From assembly GCF_008330945.1 (NCBI RefSeq), contig NZ_CP043489.1, forward strand, positions 5,095,501-5,159,500: 64,000 bases of DNA. Direction: 5' to 3'. How positions within the stretch are numbered: position 1 is the stretch's first letter; every line of letters begins with the position of its first letter. This DNA is from Labrys sp. KNU-23. Lineage in GTDB: Bacteria; Pseudomonadota; Alphaproteobacteria; Rhizobiales; Labraceae. This document shows positions 1 to 7,867 of the stretch, piece by piece. The notes beneath the pieces are model-generated. The model did not search any database. It saw only the letters and a program-made list of their open reading frames with translations, and had not been told where the DNA came from. A program made the translations under genes and the position numbers.

Positions 1-456
1 CTGCCCGCCGATCAGCACCAGTTTGCCGACGCCGCGGTCGAGCACGGCGACCGCGATATCGGGCGAGGGGGTAATCACCGTGAGGCCCGCCTCGAGCGGA
101 AGCTGGCGCGCCAGCATCAAATTGCTCGTGCTCTGGTCGAGCAGGACGACCATGCCTGGCGCGATGAAACGCAAGGCATAGGCCGCCAGTTGCTTCTTCT
201 GCGCCTCGTTGCTGACCAGACGCCGATCAAATCGATGTGAAGAGCGTGACTTGCGCAATGCGCCGCCATGCACGCGCTCGATCAGGCCGGCGTCGGCGAG
301 CTCCTTGAGGTCACGGCGGATGGTGTCCTCCGACACCGCGAAATCCAGTGCGGCCTGGACGGAAGCGATGCGGCCATCCTGTTCGATACGCTGGAGGAGC
401 AGGCGCTGGCGCTCGGCAGGTATGAGACTGGCGTCGAAAAGGGTGGAGGTTTCCAT
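1..456 (-). CDS. DeoR/GlpR-family transcriptional regulator, C-terminus missing
   Basis: An uninterrupted frame of 152 codons runs off the left edge of the window, so only the N-terminal part is visible. Residues about 13-70 form the DeoR winged helix-turn-helix: an RxxxLLQRIEQDGRI-like opening followed by SEDTIRRDLKELADAG, which is the family recognition helix. A sugar-phosphate sensor domain begins after it (LLDQSTSNLMLARQLP). The ATG at 456 is preceded by a GGAGG-like site hidden in the reverse complement. The gene diverges from the ABC transporter at 644, and the 187 bp between them carry phased GCATAAA repeats that could be its operator. Such regulators usually repress sugar or polyol genes; the true target may lie left of the window. 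Confidence 0.85.
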   Translation of the reverse strand, partial: METSTLFDASLIPAERQRLLLQRIEQDGRIASVQAALDFAVSEDTIRRDLKELADAGLIERVHGGALRKSRSSHRFDRRLVSNEAQKKQLAAYALRFIAPGMVVLLDQSTSNLMLARQLPLEAGLTVITPSPDIAVAVLDRGVGKLVLIGGQ

Positions 457-523
457 GGCGTGCGCGAGATCCGGTGATCGGCTGCTTATGTCGTTTAAGC
501 GGAAGCAATGCAAGTATGAAAAT

Positions 524-558
524 GCATAAAGACGCATAAACGCGCGTATTCGCGCATC
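524..558. promoter_or_regulatory. Phased direct repeats in DeoR / ABC divergent promoter region
   Basis: GCATAAA occurs at 524-530 and 534-540, followed by GCGTATT at 544-550 and GCATCG at 554, all starting exactly 10 bp apart, one helical turn. DeoR-family repressors often bind several direct repeats. The position between the regulator (start 456) and the transporter (start 644) fits autoregulation. This is pattern-based inference. Confidence 0.35.
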
Positions 559-643
559 GTGTCGACCGTCACACACATTACTCGCTTACCCTTGAGGATG
601 ACTCTGCGGGATGACCGGCTATAGTCGAGGCGGAGAGTGATTC

Positions 644-2479
644 ATGGTTGCACAATCCGGCGGGAAGCCTGCCGACGCGCCGAGCAACGAGCCGGACAAG
701 CCTGGGCAGTCTGAACAGTCGATGGGCGGGCTGCTGCTGCAGCTCAACATGATGGCCCGCGCCTTCGTTTCCTCGCCCCATCGCAACCAATTGCTGCTGC
801 TGCTCGTGGGCGTCGTCCTGGTGATTTCTGTCACCGGTTATTTCCAGATCCTGCTGAACGCCTGGAATCAGCCCTTCTACGATGCCCTGGCCCGCAAGGA
901 CCTGGCGCAATTCCTCCAGCAACTCCTGGTCTTCATCGCCATCGCCGGGGGGCTGCTGATCCTGAACGTCACCCAGACCTGGCTGAGCTGGATGGTCAAG
1001 CTCAAGCTGCGGCAGGGGTTGGTGGAGGATCTCATCGGGCAGTGGATGAGGCCTCGGCGCGCCTTCCGCCTTGCCAATTCCAGCAAGATCGGTGTCAACC
1101 CGGATCAACGCTTGCATGAGGACGCGCGCCACCTGACCGAACTATCCACCGATCTCGGCATCGGGCTCTTGTCGGCGTCGATCTATCTGGCGAGTTTCAT
1201 CACGGTGCTGTGGAGCCTCTCCAGCGGTTTCATCTTCAACGTTGAAGGCTATAGCTTCGCCATTCCCGGCTACATGGTCTGGGCTGCCCTGTTCTATGCC
1301 GTCACGGCTTCGCTGCTTTCATGGCATGTGGGTGGCCCTCTGATCGGATTGAATGCGGACCGCTATGCACGGGAGGCGGAGTTCCGTTTCTCGCTGGTGC
1401 GGGTCAGCGAGCACGTCGACGCCATCTCCTTGAACAATGGCGAGAAGGACGAGGAGCGCCAGCTCAATCTCGATCTCAAGGCGGTATTGCAGGCCATGCG
1501 GCGGCTGGTGACGGCGACCGCGAGGCTCGCCTGGGTGACTTCCGGTTATGGCTGGTTTACCCAGGTCGCTCCGTTCCTGGTTGCTGCGCCAATCTATTTT
1601 GCCGGAAATTTGACGTTTGGCGGCCTTATGGTGGCTGTCGGTGCCTTCAATCAGGTGCAATCGCAACTGCGCTGGTTTGTCGACAACTTCAATACCATCG
1701 CCGATTGGCGCGCGACGCTCTTGCGCGTGGCAAATTTCCGTTACGCCGTCACCAATATCGACACGCAGCAGACGACAGCCAGCCATATCGAGTTCACCGA
1801 GACCGAAACCGACGGAATCCGCCTCGACGACCTGGTGATCGAAGCACCGAGCGGGCACAGCCGGCTCAACGAAGACCATGTCCAGATCCAACCCGGTGAG
1901 CGGGTCCTGGTCGTCAGCGAAGCCGGCGCGAACAAGACCCTGCTGTTCCGCACCATGGCCGGCCTGTGGCCGTTCGGGTCGGGCCAGGTCAGCATTCCCA
2001 AGGGCGGCCAGGTCACCTTCATGCCGCGCCGGCCCTATCTGCCCCAGGGCACGTTGAGGCAGGTTCTGTCCTATCCGCAGCCGGTGGCGAAATTCGAGCA
2101 GGCCGACTTTGAGCACGCCTTGTCCGCGGTGGGGCTCGGTCATCTGGCCGACGACCTCGATCGCAATGTGCGTTGGGACAAGGACCTGGCTGACGAGGAG
2201 CAGCAGACCGTGGCCTTTGCCCGCCTCGCTTTGCAGAAGCCGACCTGGATCGTCATCGACGAAGCCCTGGAAGGCCTGGACGAGGGCACGCGGGACAAGG
2301 TTTTCGCCATTTTCGAGAAGGATCTCGGCCAGTCCACCATCGTCCATATCGGCCGCCCCGGTTCCAAGGCCAGCTTCTTTCCGCGCACCCTTCGGCTTCT
2401 CAATGACCGGTCGCAGACGGATCGCGGGGCGGGGAAGGAAGCACAGGGCGATGCTGATGAAACCAAAGGAAATTCATAA
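644..2479 (+). CDS. SbmA/BacA-like ABC transporter, fused permease and degenerate ATPase
   Basis: A 611-residue protein. Residues about 25-340 match the ABC_membrane_2 (SbmA/BacA, YddA) transmembrane domain, including the FYDALARKD and QRLHED segments. Residues about 390-590 form a nucleotide-binding domain. That domain is damaged: the P-loop reads SEAGANKT instead of GxxGxGKS/T, the LSxGE signature reads LADEE, and the switch-histidine region reads HIGRP where relatives have VGHR. Walker B (IVIDEALEGLDE) is preserved. Start ATG has GGAGAG upstream. It is followed by a glycoamylase-like gene on the same strand 103 bp later. Relatives move peptides, cobalamin-like or other bulky solutes across the inner membrane; the substrate here is unknown, and ATP use is doubtful. 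Confidence 0.85.
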   Translation: MVAQSGGKPADAPSNEPDKPGQSEQSMGGLLLQLNMMARAFVSSPHRNQLLLLLVGVVLVISVTGYFQILLNAWNQPFYDALARKDLAQFLQQLLVFIAIAGGLLILNVTQTWLSWMVKLKLRQGLVEDLIGQWMRPRRAFRLANSSKIGVNPDQRLHEDARHLTELSTDLGIGLLSASIYLASFITVLWSLSSGFIFNVEGYSFAIPGYMVWAALFYAVTASLLSWHVGGPLIGLNADRYAREAEFRFSLVRVSEHVDAISLNNGEKDEERQLNLDLKAVLQAMRRLVTATARLAWVTSGYGWFTQVAPFLVAAPIYFAGNLTFGGLMVAVGAFNQVQSQLRWFVDNFNTIADWRATLLRVANFRYAVTNIDTQQTTASHIEFTETETDGIRLDDLVIEAPSGHSRLNEDHVQIQPGERVLVVSEAGANKTLLFRTMAGLWPFGSGQVSIPKGGQVTFMPRRPYLPQGTLRQVLSYPQPVAKFEQADFEHALSAVGLGHLADDLDRNVRWDKDLADEEQQTVAFARLALQKPTWIVIDEALEGLDEGTRDKVFAIFEKDLGQSTIVHIGRPGSKASFFPRTLRLLNDRSQTDRGAGKEAQGDADETKGNS

Positions 2480-2582
2480 AAAGACTTTATTTTTCAAATC
2501 AATATTAGATTTTTCTGAAGTGTTTATCTAAGAAAGCGGTCACGCAAGTCACCAAGGCTTGCAACGGGTGAAAGACGGGACG

Positions 2583-3959
2583 ATGGCAAAGGACAAGGCT
2601 GGCAAGAACAAGCCCTCCAAGGGTGACAAGAAGCTCGCGACAGAGAAGGCCGGCAAGGGCACGACCAAAGCCGAACTGGCAGGGCGGCTCTACAAGGCCG
2701 CCGATCTCATCGATCTTCCAGATGAGGAACTGCTGGAAGCCGTCCAGCGCCAGACCTTCCGTTTCTTCTGGGAAGGGGCGGAACCGGCTAGCGGCATGGC
2801 CCGTGACCGTACCACCCGCACGGTGGATACGCCCAACGACCTGGTGGCGATCGGCGGGACGGGCTTTGGCATCATGGCCATGATGGTGGCGATGGAACGG
2901 GGCTGGATCAGCCGCGCCGAAGGCCTGGAGCGGCTGACGAGGATCATCGACGTCATCGAGCCGACCACCTGTTTTCATGGCGCCTACTCGCATTTCATGC
3001 ATGGCGAGACCGGCAAGGTCTGGCCCTTCAGCCGCAAGGACGACGGCGGCGACCTCATCGAAACCGCTTTCCTGTTCCAGGGCCTGCTCTGCGCTCGCGA
3101 ATATTTCGATGCCGATACGCCTGCCGAGATCAGATTGCGCCAACGCATCACCGGGCTATGGGGCGAGATCGAATGGAACTGGTACACGCAGGGGCGCCAT
3201 GCGCTCTATTGGCACTGGAGCCCCAATAACGGCTTCGTGCTCGATCACGACATCCATGGCTGGAACGAATGCCTGATCGCCTATGTGATGGCGGTATCGG
3301 CACCGCGCTATCCCATCGATCCCGCCGCCTATCATCGTGGCTTCGCGGCCAGCAAGGATTTCGGGGCGCCGCGCAGCTACTACGACATCGAACTGCCGCT
3401 GGGGCCCGATCGCGGCGGGCCGCTGTTCTGGGCCCATTATTCCTTCCTGGGGCTCGATCCCCGAGGGCTGAAGGACCGCTACGCCGATTATTGGCAGCAG
3501 AACGTAGCCCATACGATGATCAATCACCGCCATTGCGTGCTCAATCCGCATGGTCACAAGGGCTATGGTCCCGATTGCTGGGGTCTGACGGCGAGCGATG
3601 ATCCGGATGGATATGCTGCGCATCAACCGAGCGAGGACAATGGGGTGATCAGCCCGACGGCAGCCTTGTCGAGCTTTCCCTATGCGCCCAAGGAAGCCAT
3701 GGCGGCGCTGCGCCACTTCCTCGCCAAGCATGGCGACAAGGTCTGGGGGCGCTTCGGCTTCGTCGATGCCTTCAGCGAGGAGAGGAACTGGTTCGCCGAG
3801 ACCTTCCTGTCGATCGACCAGGGTCCCATCGTCGTGATGATCGAGAATTATCGCACGGGTCTGATCTGGAACCTGTTCATGCGCATTCCCGAGATCCAGG
3901 CTGGTTTGCGCAAGCTCGGCTTCGAAAGCCCCCATTTCAAGGCAGATGCGGGAGCCTGA
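2583..3959 (+). CDS. Glycoamylase-like domain protein (GH144-type glucanase fold)
   Basis: A 458-residue protein beginning with a lysine-rich cytoplasmic tail of about 30 residues and no signal peptide. From residue about 45 it matches the glycoamylase-like (alpha/alpha)6-barrel family: TFRFFWEGA, a GGTGFG turn, GGDLIETAF, HWSPNNGF, GWNECL, YGPDCWG, and the C-terminal IENYRTGLIWNLFM. Family members of GH144 cleave beta-1,2-glucans, so processing of cyclic or linear beta-1,2-glucan is a reasonable inference but is not shown here. I chose ATG 2583 (GACGGGA upstream) over a TTG eight codons earlier. The lack of a signal peptide suggests cytoplasmic action, perhaps on material moved by the preceding transporter. 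Confidence 0.8.
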   Translation: MAKDKAGKNKPSKGDKKLATEKAGKGTTKAELAGRLYKAADLIDLPDEELLEAVQRQTFRFFWEGAEPASGMARDRTTRTVDTPNDLVAIGGTGFGIMAMMVAMERGWISRAEGLERLTRIIDVIEPTTCFHGAYSHFMHGETGKVWPFSRKDDGGDLIETAFLFQGLLCAREYFDADTPAEIRLRQRITGLWGEIEWNWYTQGRHALYWHWSPNNGFVLDHDIHGWNECLIAYVMAVSAPRYPIDPAAYHRGFAASKDFGAPRSYYDIELPLGPDRGGPLFWAHYSFLGLDPRGLKDRYADYWQQNVAHTMINHRHCVLNPHGHKGYGPDCWGLTASDDPDGYAAHQPSEDNGVISPTAALSSFPYAPKEAMAALRHFLAKHGDKVWGRFGFVDAFSEERNWFAETFLSIDQGPIVVMIENYRTGLIWNLFMRIPEIQAGLRKLGFESPHFKADAGA

Positions 3960-3993
3960 ACGCGGCAGCGTCAGCCAAGCGCAGGTGAGGTTT

Positions 3994-4013
3994 GTCATTG
4001 CCGGGCTTGACCC
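3994..4013 (+). repeat. Left part of REP-like palindrome, ending in target duplication
   Basis: GTCATTGCCGGGCTTGACCC is the first half of a REP arm that continues at 5287 after the insertion sequence. The last 11 bases (GGGCTTGACCC, 4003-4013) are duplicated at 5287-5297 on the other side of the element and are its target-site duplication. Confidence 0.85.
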
Positions 4014-5286
4014 ACGGCTGTCCGGTTAAGTTTCAGTTCCATTGCAGCACCATCTGAGGTGACGGAGGAGGCGGTGGCGGCGGGCCTGTGATGAGTTTGT
4101 CGATACGGCGTCGATGCATGAGATTGGCGCGAACCAATCTGGCGAAAGCGAGGGGGCTTTGGACGGCCTTTTGAGCAGCCTGTGCCAGGCGCAGGAGCAG
4201 GAAGGCGATGAGGGCGACGGCGATCTGGATGCGCACGGCGTTCTCGCTGGTGCCGAGAAAGTGGCGGATCTTCAGGGTTTGCTTGACCCATCGAAAGAAC
4301 AGCTCGATAGCCCAGCGCCGTTTGTAGAGGTCGGCGATCTCCTGGGCGCTGGTGTCAAGATCGTTGGACAGGATGCGCAGCACCTTGCCTGTCGGGGTCT
4401 TGAGGCGGATCTCGCGGACAGGGGCCTGGAACGGGTTCTTGCGGCTCTTGGCCTGGCGTGACGGCAGGAGGCCGATGCGGTCGGACAGGATGGCACCATC
4501 CTCCTCCGGCACAGCCAGTTCGGCCGTGACGGTCAGGCGCGTACGGGTCTTGAAGCGCGTGACGATGCGACAGCCGGCCCGGTCCATCTGAGCCCACCAG
4601 CTATAATCATAATAACCCAGATCGAACACATAGGTGGCGCCGGCCTCGATCGGCATGGCCTGGGCCGGGGTGATGTCATTGACGTTGGCCGCCGTCACGG
4701 CCGCATAGATTGGCCGGTCGGCATCGGGATCATAGACCACATGGACCTTGGCGCCGCAGGTCTTTGCCGAAAAGCGCGCCCATTGGCTGCCCAGCCCGCT
4801 GAGCCGGATCCCGGTGGAATCGATCAGATAGACGGCATCGCCCACCGCCCGACGCAGGCCCCGCTGGGCCTGGGCCACCATCTGGGCGAACAGTTCGCTG
4901 AACACCGCGCTCGGCCGAGTGCTGTTGGCATCGGCCAAAGTGGATCGTGGCACCGTCACCCCGCCGACATGGTAGAGACGGTCGGCGTGGCTCCTGAGCC
5001 CGCACTCGACGTCGCGCAGACTGACCGCGCCAGCCAACTGCCCGTACAGCAGCGCCAGAAACTGGCTCTTGGTCGACAGACGGCGGATCCGATGATCGGC
5101 CTTGTGCGCAACCACAAGCCGATCGAACTTCGCCCACGGAACTCGCTTCACCAGATCGTGGAAAACGCTATTGTGGTGCCGCACGGTGTTGCTCCACTCT
5201 CGTGTCCAGGTGACGCGCCAACGTCCTGAACACGAGTAGAATCAACACCGTGCGCCTTGTCCACTAAATCTAAACCGGACAGCCGT
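4014..5286 (-). mobile_element. IS4-family insertion sequence, complete, 1273 bp
   Basis: Terminal inverted repeats begin ACGGCTGTCCGGTTAAG on the left and, read inward from the right end, ACGGCTGTCCGGTTTAG. The element is flanked by perfect 11-bp direct repeats GGGCTTGACCC, within the 10-13 bp duplications known for IS4-family elements. A single transposase frame fills it. Ends, duplication and transposase are all intact, so the insertion looks recent and possibly active. It interrupts an intergenic palindrome rather than a gene. Confidence 0.92.
4033..5184 (-). CDS. IS4-family DDE transposase
   Basis: A 383-residue transposase. Residues 1-75 match the DUF4372-type N-terminal domain (HNSVFHDLV ... 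FLALLYGQL). The RNase H-like core holds the catalytic acidic residues in LIDSTGIRL (first D), YVFDLGYYDY (second D) and the IS4 signature Y-x2-R-x3-E-x6-K, seen exactly as YKRRWAIELFFRWVK (E). The start is GTG at 5184, about 100 bp inside the right terminal repeat. No frameshift or stop is present. A proline run near the C-terminus (about residues 365-375) is unusual but lies after the core. The host genome probably has other copies. Confidence 0.93.
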   Translation of the reverse strand: MRHHNSVFHDLVKRVPWAKFDRLVVAHKADHRIRRLSTKSQFLALLYGQLAGAVSLRDVECGLRSHADRLYHVGGVTVPRSTLADANSTRPSAVFSELFAQMVAQAQRGLRRAVGDAVYLIDSTGIRLSGLGSQWARFSAKTCGAKVHVVYDPDADRPIYAAVTAANVNDITPAQAMPIEAGATYVFDLGYYDYSWWAQMDRAGCRIVTRFKTRTRLTVTAELAVPEEDGAILSDRIGLLPSRQAKSRKNPFQAPVREIRLKTPTGKVLRILSNDLDTSAQEIADLYKRRWAIELFFRWVKQTLKIRHFLGTSENAVRIQIAVALIAFLLLRLAQAAQKAVQSPLAFARLVRANLMHRRRIDKLITGPPPPPPPSPQMVLQWN

Positions 5287-5356
5287 GGGCTTGACCCGGC
5301 AATCCAGCCCCTTTTTGCCGTGGTTTCTGGATAGCCGGGTCAAGCCCGGCTATGAC
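5287..5356. repeat. REP/BIME-like inverted palindrome pair (right part)
   Basis: After the target duplication, 5298-5307 completes the first arm (GGCAATCCAG). A spacer of about 19 bp is followed by 5327-5356, which is the same 30-bp unit in inverse orientation (GTCATAGCCGGGCTTGACCC on the other strand). Each arm has an internal GCCGGG/CCCGGC palindrome. Such inverted REP pairs sit at gene ends in many rhizobial genomes and can stabilise mRNA 3' ends; here it separates the glucanase from the ABC permease, whose genes converge. Confidence 0.7.
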
Positions 5357-5393
5357 AAATCAGGCGTTACCCATTCAGGGAACTGCATTATTT

Positions 5394-6323
5394 CTAGTCC
5401 CGGCTCCGCCCGACATTGCGTACCAGCACCGCTGCCAGGATGATCAGGCCGGTGAGGATGTCCTGCATGTGGTTGGGCACGCCGAGAATGGTGAGGCCGT
5501 TCGCCACCACGGCGATGATCACCGCGCCCAGCAGGGTGCCGAGGGCGTTGGCGTCGCCGCCGCGAAAAGCCGTCATGCCGAGAAAGGCGGCAGCATAGGC
5601 CTGCAGCAGGAAACCGTTGCCGCCGGTCGGATGGGCACTGCCCAGCCTTGCCACCAGCAGGAGGCCGACGAGCCCGGCGAACAGGGTGCAGATCGCGAAG
5701 CCGAGCACCGTGCTGCGCACGATCGGAACGCCGGTGAGGCGGGCCGCCTCGCGATTGCCGCCGATGGCGGCCATGCGGCGGCCGGGCTCGGTGTAATCCA
5801 GCAGGACGACGCAGATCGCCGTCATCGCGATGGCCCACAGCGTCAGCACCGGCACGCCCGCCAGGGTGCCGCGGCCGAGGTCACGGAAGGCCGGTGGAAT
5901 ATTGCCGAACAGCGTGGCGCCGTCGCTGATCCAGAAGGTGAAGCCGCCGACCACTGTGCCGATGGCCAGGGTGGCGATGAAGCTCGGCACCCTCAGGCGC
6001 GAAACGAGATAGCCGCTGATGCAGCCGATGATCGCCGACGATGCCAGCGTGGCGAGGATGGTGGCCGGAATGCCCCAGCCTTGCGCGAACAGGCTGACGG
6101 CCAGGATTCCGGCCCAGGACACCACTGCGCCAACCGAGAGGTCGAACTCCGACAGCACCATCACGCAGGTTGCGCCCAGGGCCACGATGGCGAGCAGCGA
6201 GGATTGCTGGGTGATGTTGATCAGGTTGGAAAGCTGGGCGAAGGAATCTGGTGAAAGAGCCGAGAAAACGCCGGCGATGACGAAAAGGCCCAGAAGCGTG
6301 CCGTAGCGGGTGGTGAAGTTCAA
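5394..6323 (-). CDS. Sugar ABC transporter permease, RbsC/XylH type
   Basis: A 309-residue inner-membrane permease of the BPD_transp_2 family, with about eight to ten hydrophobic segments, the characteristic IVALGATCVMVLSEFDLSVG segment near residue 45-65 and GGNREAARLTGVPI in the cytoplasmic coupling loop. It is the last gene of a five-gene operon. Its start is TTG at 6323, overlapping the ATPase stop in TTGA and preceded by GGAGGA six bases upstream, which indicates translational coupling. It should form the membrane channel for the sugar delivered by the binding protein encoded two genes upstream. The substrate is probably a monosaccharide such as a pentose or deoxyhexose. Confidence 0.9.
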   Translation of the reverse strand: MNFTTRYGTLLGLFVIAGVFSALSPDSFAQLSNLINITQQSSLLAIVALGATCVMVLSEFDLSVGAVVSWAGILAVSLFAQGWGIPATILATLASSAIIGCISGYLVSRLRVPSFIATLAIGTVVGGFTFWISDGATLFGNIPPAFRDLGRGTLAGVPVLTLWAIAMTAICVVLLDYTEPGRRMAAIGGNREAARLTGVPIVRSTVLGFAICTLFAGLVGLLLVARLGSAHPTGGNGFLLQAYAAAFLGMTAFRGGDANALGTLLGAVIIAVVANGLTILGVPNHMQDILTGLIILAAVLVRNVGRSRD

Positions 6324-7867
6324 GCTGTCCTCCGGGAGACCCGATGCGGTTTTGCCGTGCGGAAGGTTGCCGCGAGCACCTGCTGGCGGGACAGATCGGC
6401 GGTGGGGGCATCCAGCGTGATCTCGCCCTGGGCCATCACCACGATGCGCCCGGCCAGGGCGAACAATTCCTCGATGTCACTGGTGGCAAAGAGGATCAGC
6501 GTGCCGTCTCCCGCGAGCTCGCGGCAAAGGGCGTGGATCTCGGCCTTGGAACGGACGTCGACACCCCGCGTCGGCTCGTCCAGCAGGAAGAGACGCAGAC
6601 CCGGTCTGAACCAGCGCCCGATCAGTACCTTTTGCTGATTGCCGCCGGAGAGAGTGGCGATGCGGTCGGCGAGGCGGCCATAGCGTACGGCGAGCCGCTC
6701 CAGCATCGCGCCGGCATTGCGCCGCAAGGCGGGCCAGGACAGGAAGGGCAGGGCCGCCAGGGCCCGTCCGTCCGAAAGGCGGGGGAGGGCAGCGTTGTCG
6801 AGGATGGAATGGCCGATCACAAGGCCGCTGCCACGGCGGTCTTCCGGCGCAAACGCTACCCTCTCCCGGATGCGGGACGGGATGCCTGAAGGCGGCAGGG
6901 ATCGTCCCGCCAATGACAACCTGCCGCGCGCCTGCGGCATCGCCCCCCAGAGCGCTTTCAACAGGCTTGAGCGGCCGCTGCCGACGATGCCGTAAAGGCC
7001 GATGATTTCGCCGCCATGGGCGCTCAGTTGCAGGGAGGCGTGCCGAGGCGAAGGAGAAAAGCCGTCGAGTTCGAGCAGCTTTTCGGCTCGCCTGGGCGGA
7101 AGCGGCAGAGGATCGCGGAGCTGAGCATCACCCGCCATCATCGCCACCACGGCATCGGGCGTGGTTTCGGCGATCAGGCCCTGGCCGACGGTGACACCAT
7201 TGCGCAGCACCGTATAGTCCTGGGCGAGCTCGAACACCTCTTCCATGCGATGAGAGACGAAGATTACGGCGCATCCCGCCTGAGCGAGGTTGGCGACCAC
7301 CTTGCGCAGGATGCCGGCCTCGCTTTCGCTCAGGGAGGCTGTCGGCTCGTCCAGCACCAGGATGCGCGCCTCATCCATCAGCGCCCGCAGGATCTCGACC
7401 AGCTGGCACTGGCCCACCGAAAGGTGGCGCACCGGCACGTCCAGCGGCAGGGCGATGCCGAGCCTGTCGCGGACAGCTGCCAGGCGACGTTGCATGGCCT
7501 GCCGGTCGATCAGGCCGAAACGGCGAGGGTAGCGCCGACCGACAAAGGCGTTCTCGGCTGCGGTGAAACCCGGCACCAGATTGAGCTCCTGATGCACAAA
7601 GCGCAGGCCTGCTGCCTCGGCCGCCCTGGGATCGCGCGGAGCATGGAGCGCGCCGTCGAACCGCATCGCGCCGCCATCGGGCTGGTACACGCCCGACAGA
7701 CATTTGAGCAGGCTCGACTTGCCGGCGCCGTTTTCGCCCAGCAAGGCATGGACCCGGCCTGACGCGACCGTGAGGTCGACACCAGCAAGGGCATGCACCC
7801 CGCCGAAATGCTTCTTCAGGCCGGCGATCTCGAGCCGCGGAACGGCACGACCGGAGGGCTGGCTCAT
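6320..7867 (-). CDS. Sugar ABC transporter ATP-binding protein, RbsA/MglA type
   Basis: A 515-residue protein with two ATPase domains, as usual for ribose/galactose/xylose transporters. The first has P-loop GENGAGKSS (about residue 40), signature LSVGQCQ and Walker B ILVLDEPTASL. The second has GIVGSGRSS at its P-loop, where the lysine is replaced by arginine as is normal in this family, signature LSGGNQQ and LFLLDEPTRGVD. Start ATG 7867 overlaps the stop of the upstream binding protein gene in ATGA. It energises the permease encoded next. The second site being non-canonical is a family trait and not a defect. Confidence 0.92.
   Translation of the reverse strand: MSQPSGRAVPRLEIAGLKKHFGGVHALAGVDLTVASGRVHALLGENGAGKSSLLKCLSGVYQPDGGAMRFDGALHAPRDPRAAEAAGLRFVHQELNLVPGFTAAENAFVGRRYPRRFGLIDRQAMQRRLAAVRDRLGIALPLDVPVRHLSVGQCQLVEILRALMDEARILVLDEPTASLSESEAGILRKVVANLAQAGCAVIFVSHRMEEVFELAQDYTVLRNGVTVGQGLIAETTPDAVVAMMAGDAQLRDPLPLPPRRAEKLLELDGFSPSPRHASLQLSAHGGEIIGLYGIVGSGRSSLLKALWGAMPQARGRLSLAGRSLPPSGIPSRIRERVAFAPEDRRGSGLVIGHSILDNAALPRLSDGRALAALPFLSWPALRRNAGAMLERLAVRYGRLADRIATLSGGNQQKVLIGRWFRPGLRLFLLDEPTRGVDVRSKAEIHALCRELAGDGTLILFATSDIEELFALAGRIVVMAQGEITLDAPTADLSRQQVLAATFRTAKPHRVSRRTA

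Noticed and set aside
6320..7867. Lost P-loop lysine in the second ATPase domain of the sugar transporter
   Set aside because: GxxGxGR at the second site is normal for RbsA/MglA/XylG-type proteins and is not a defect of this gene.
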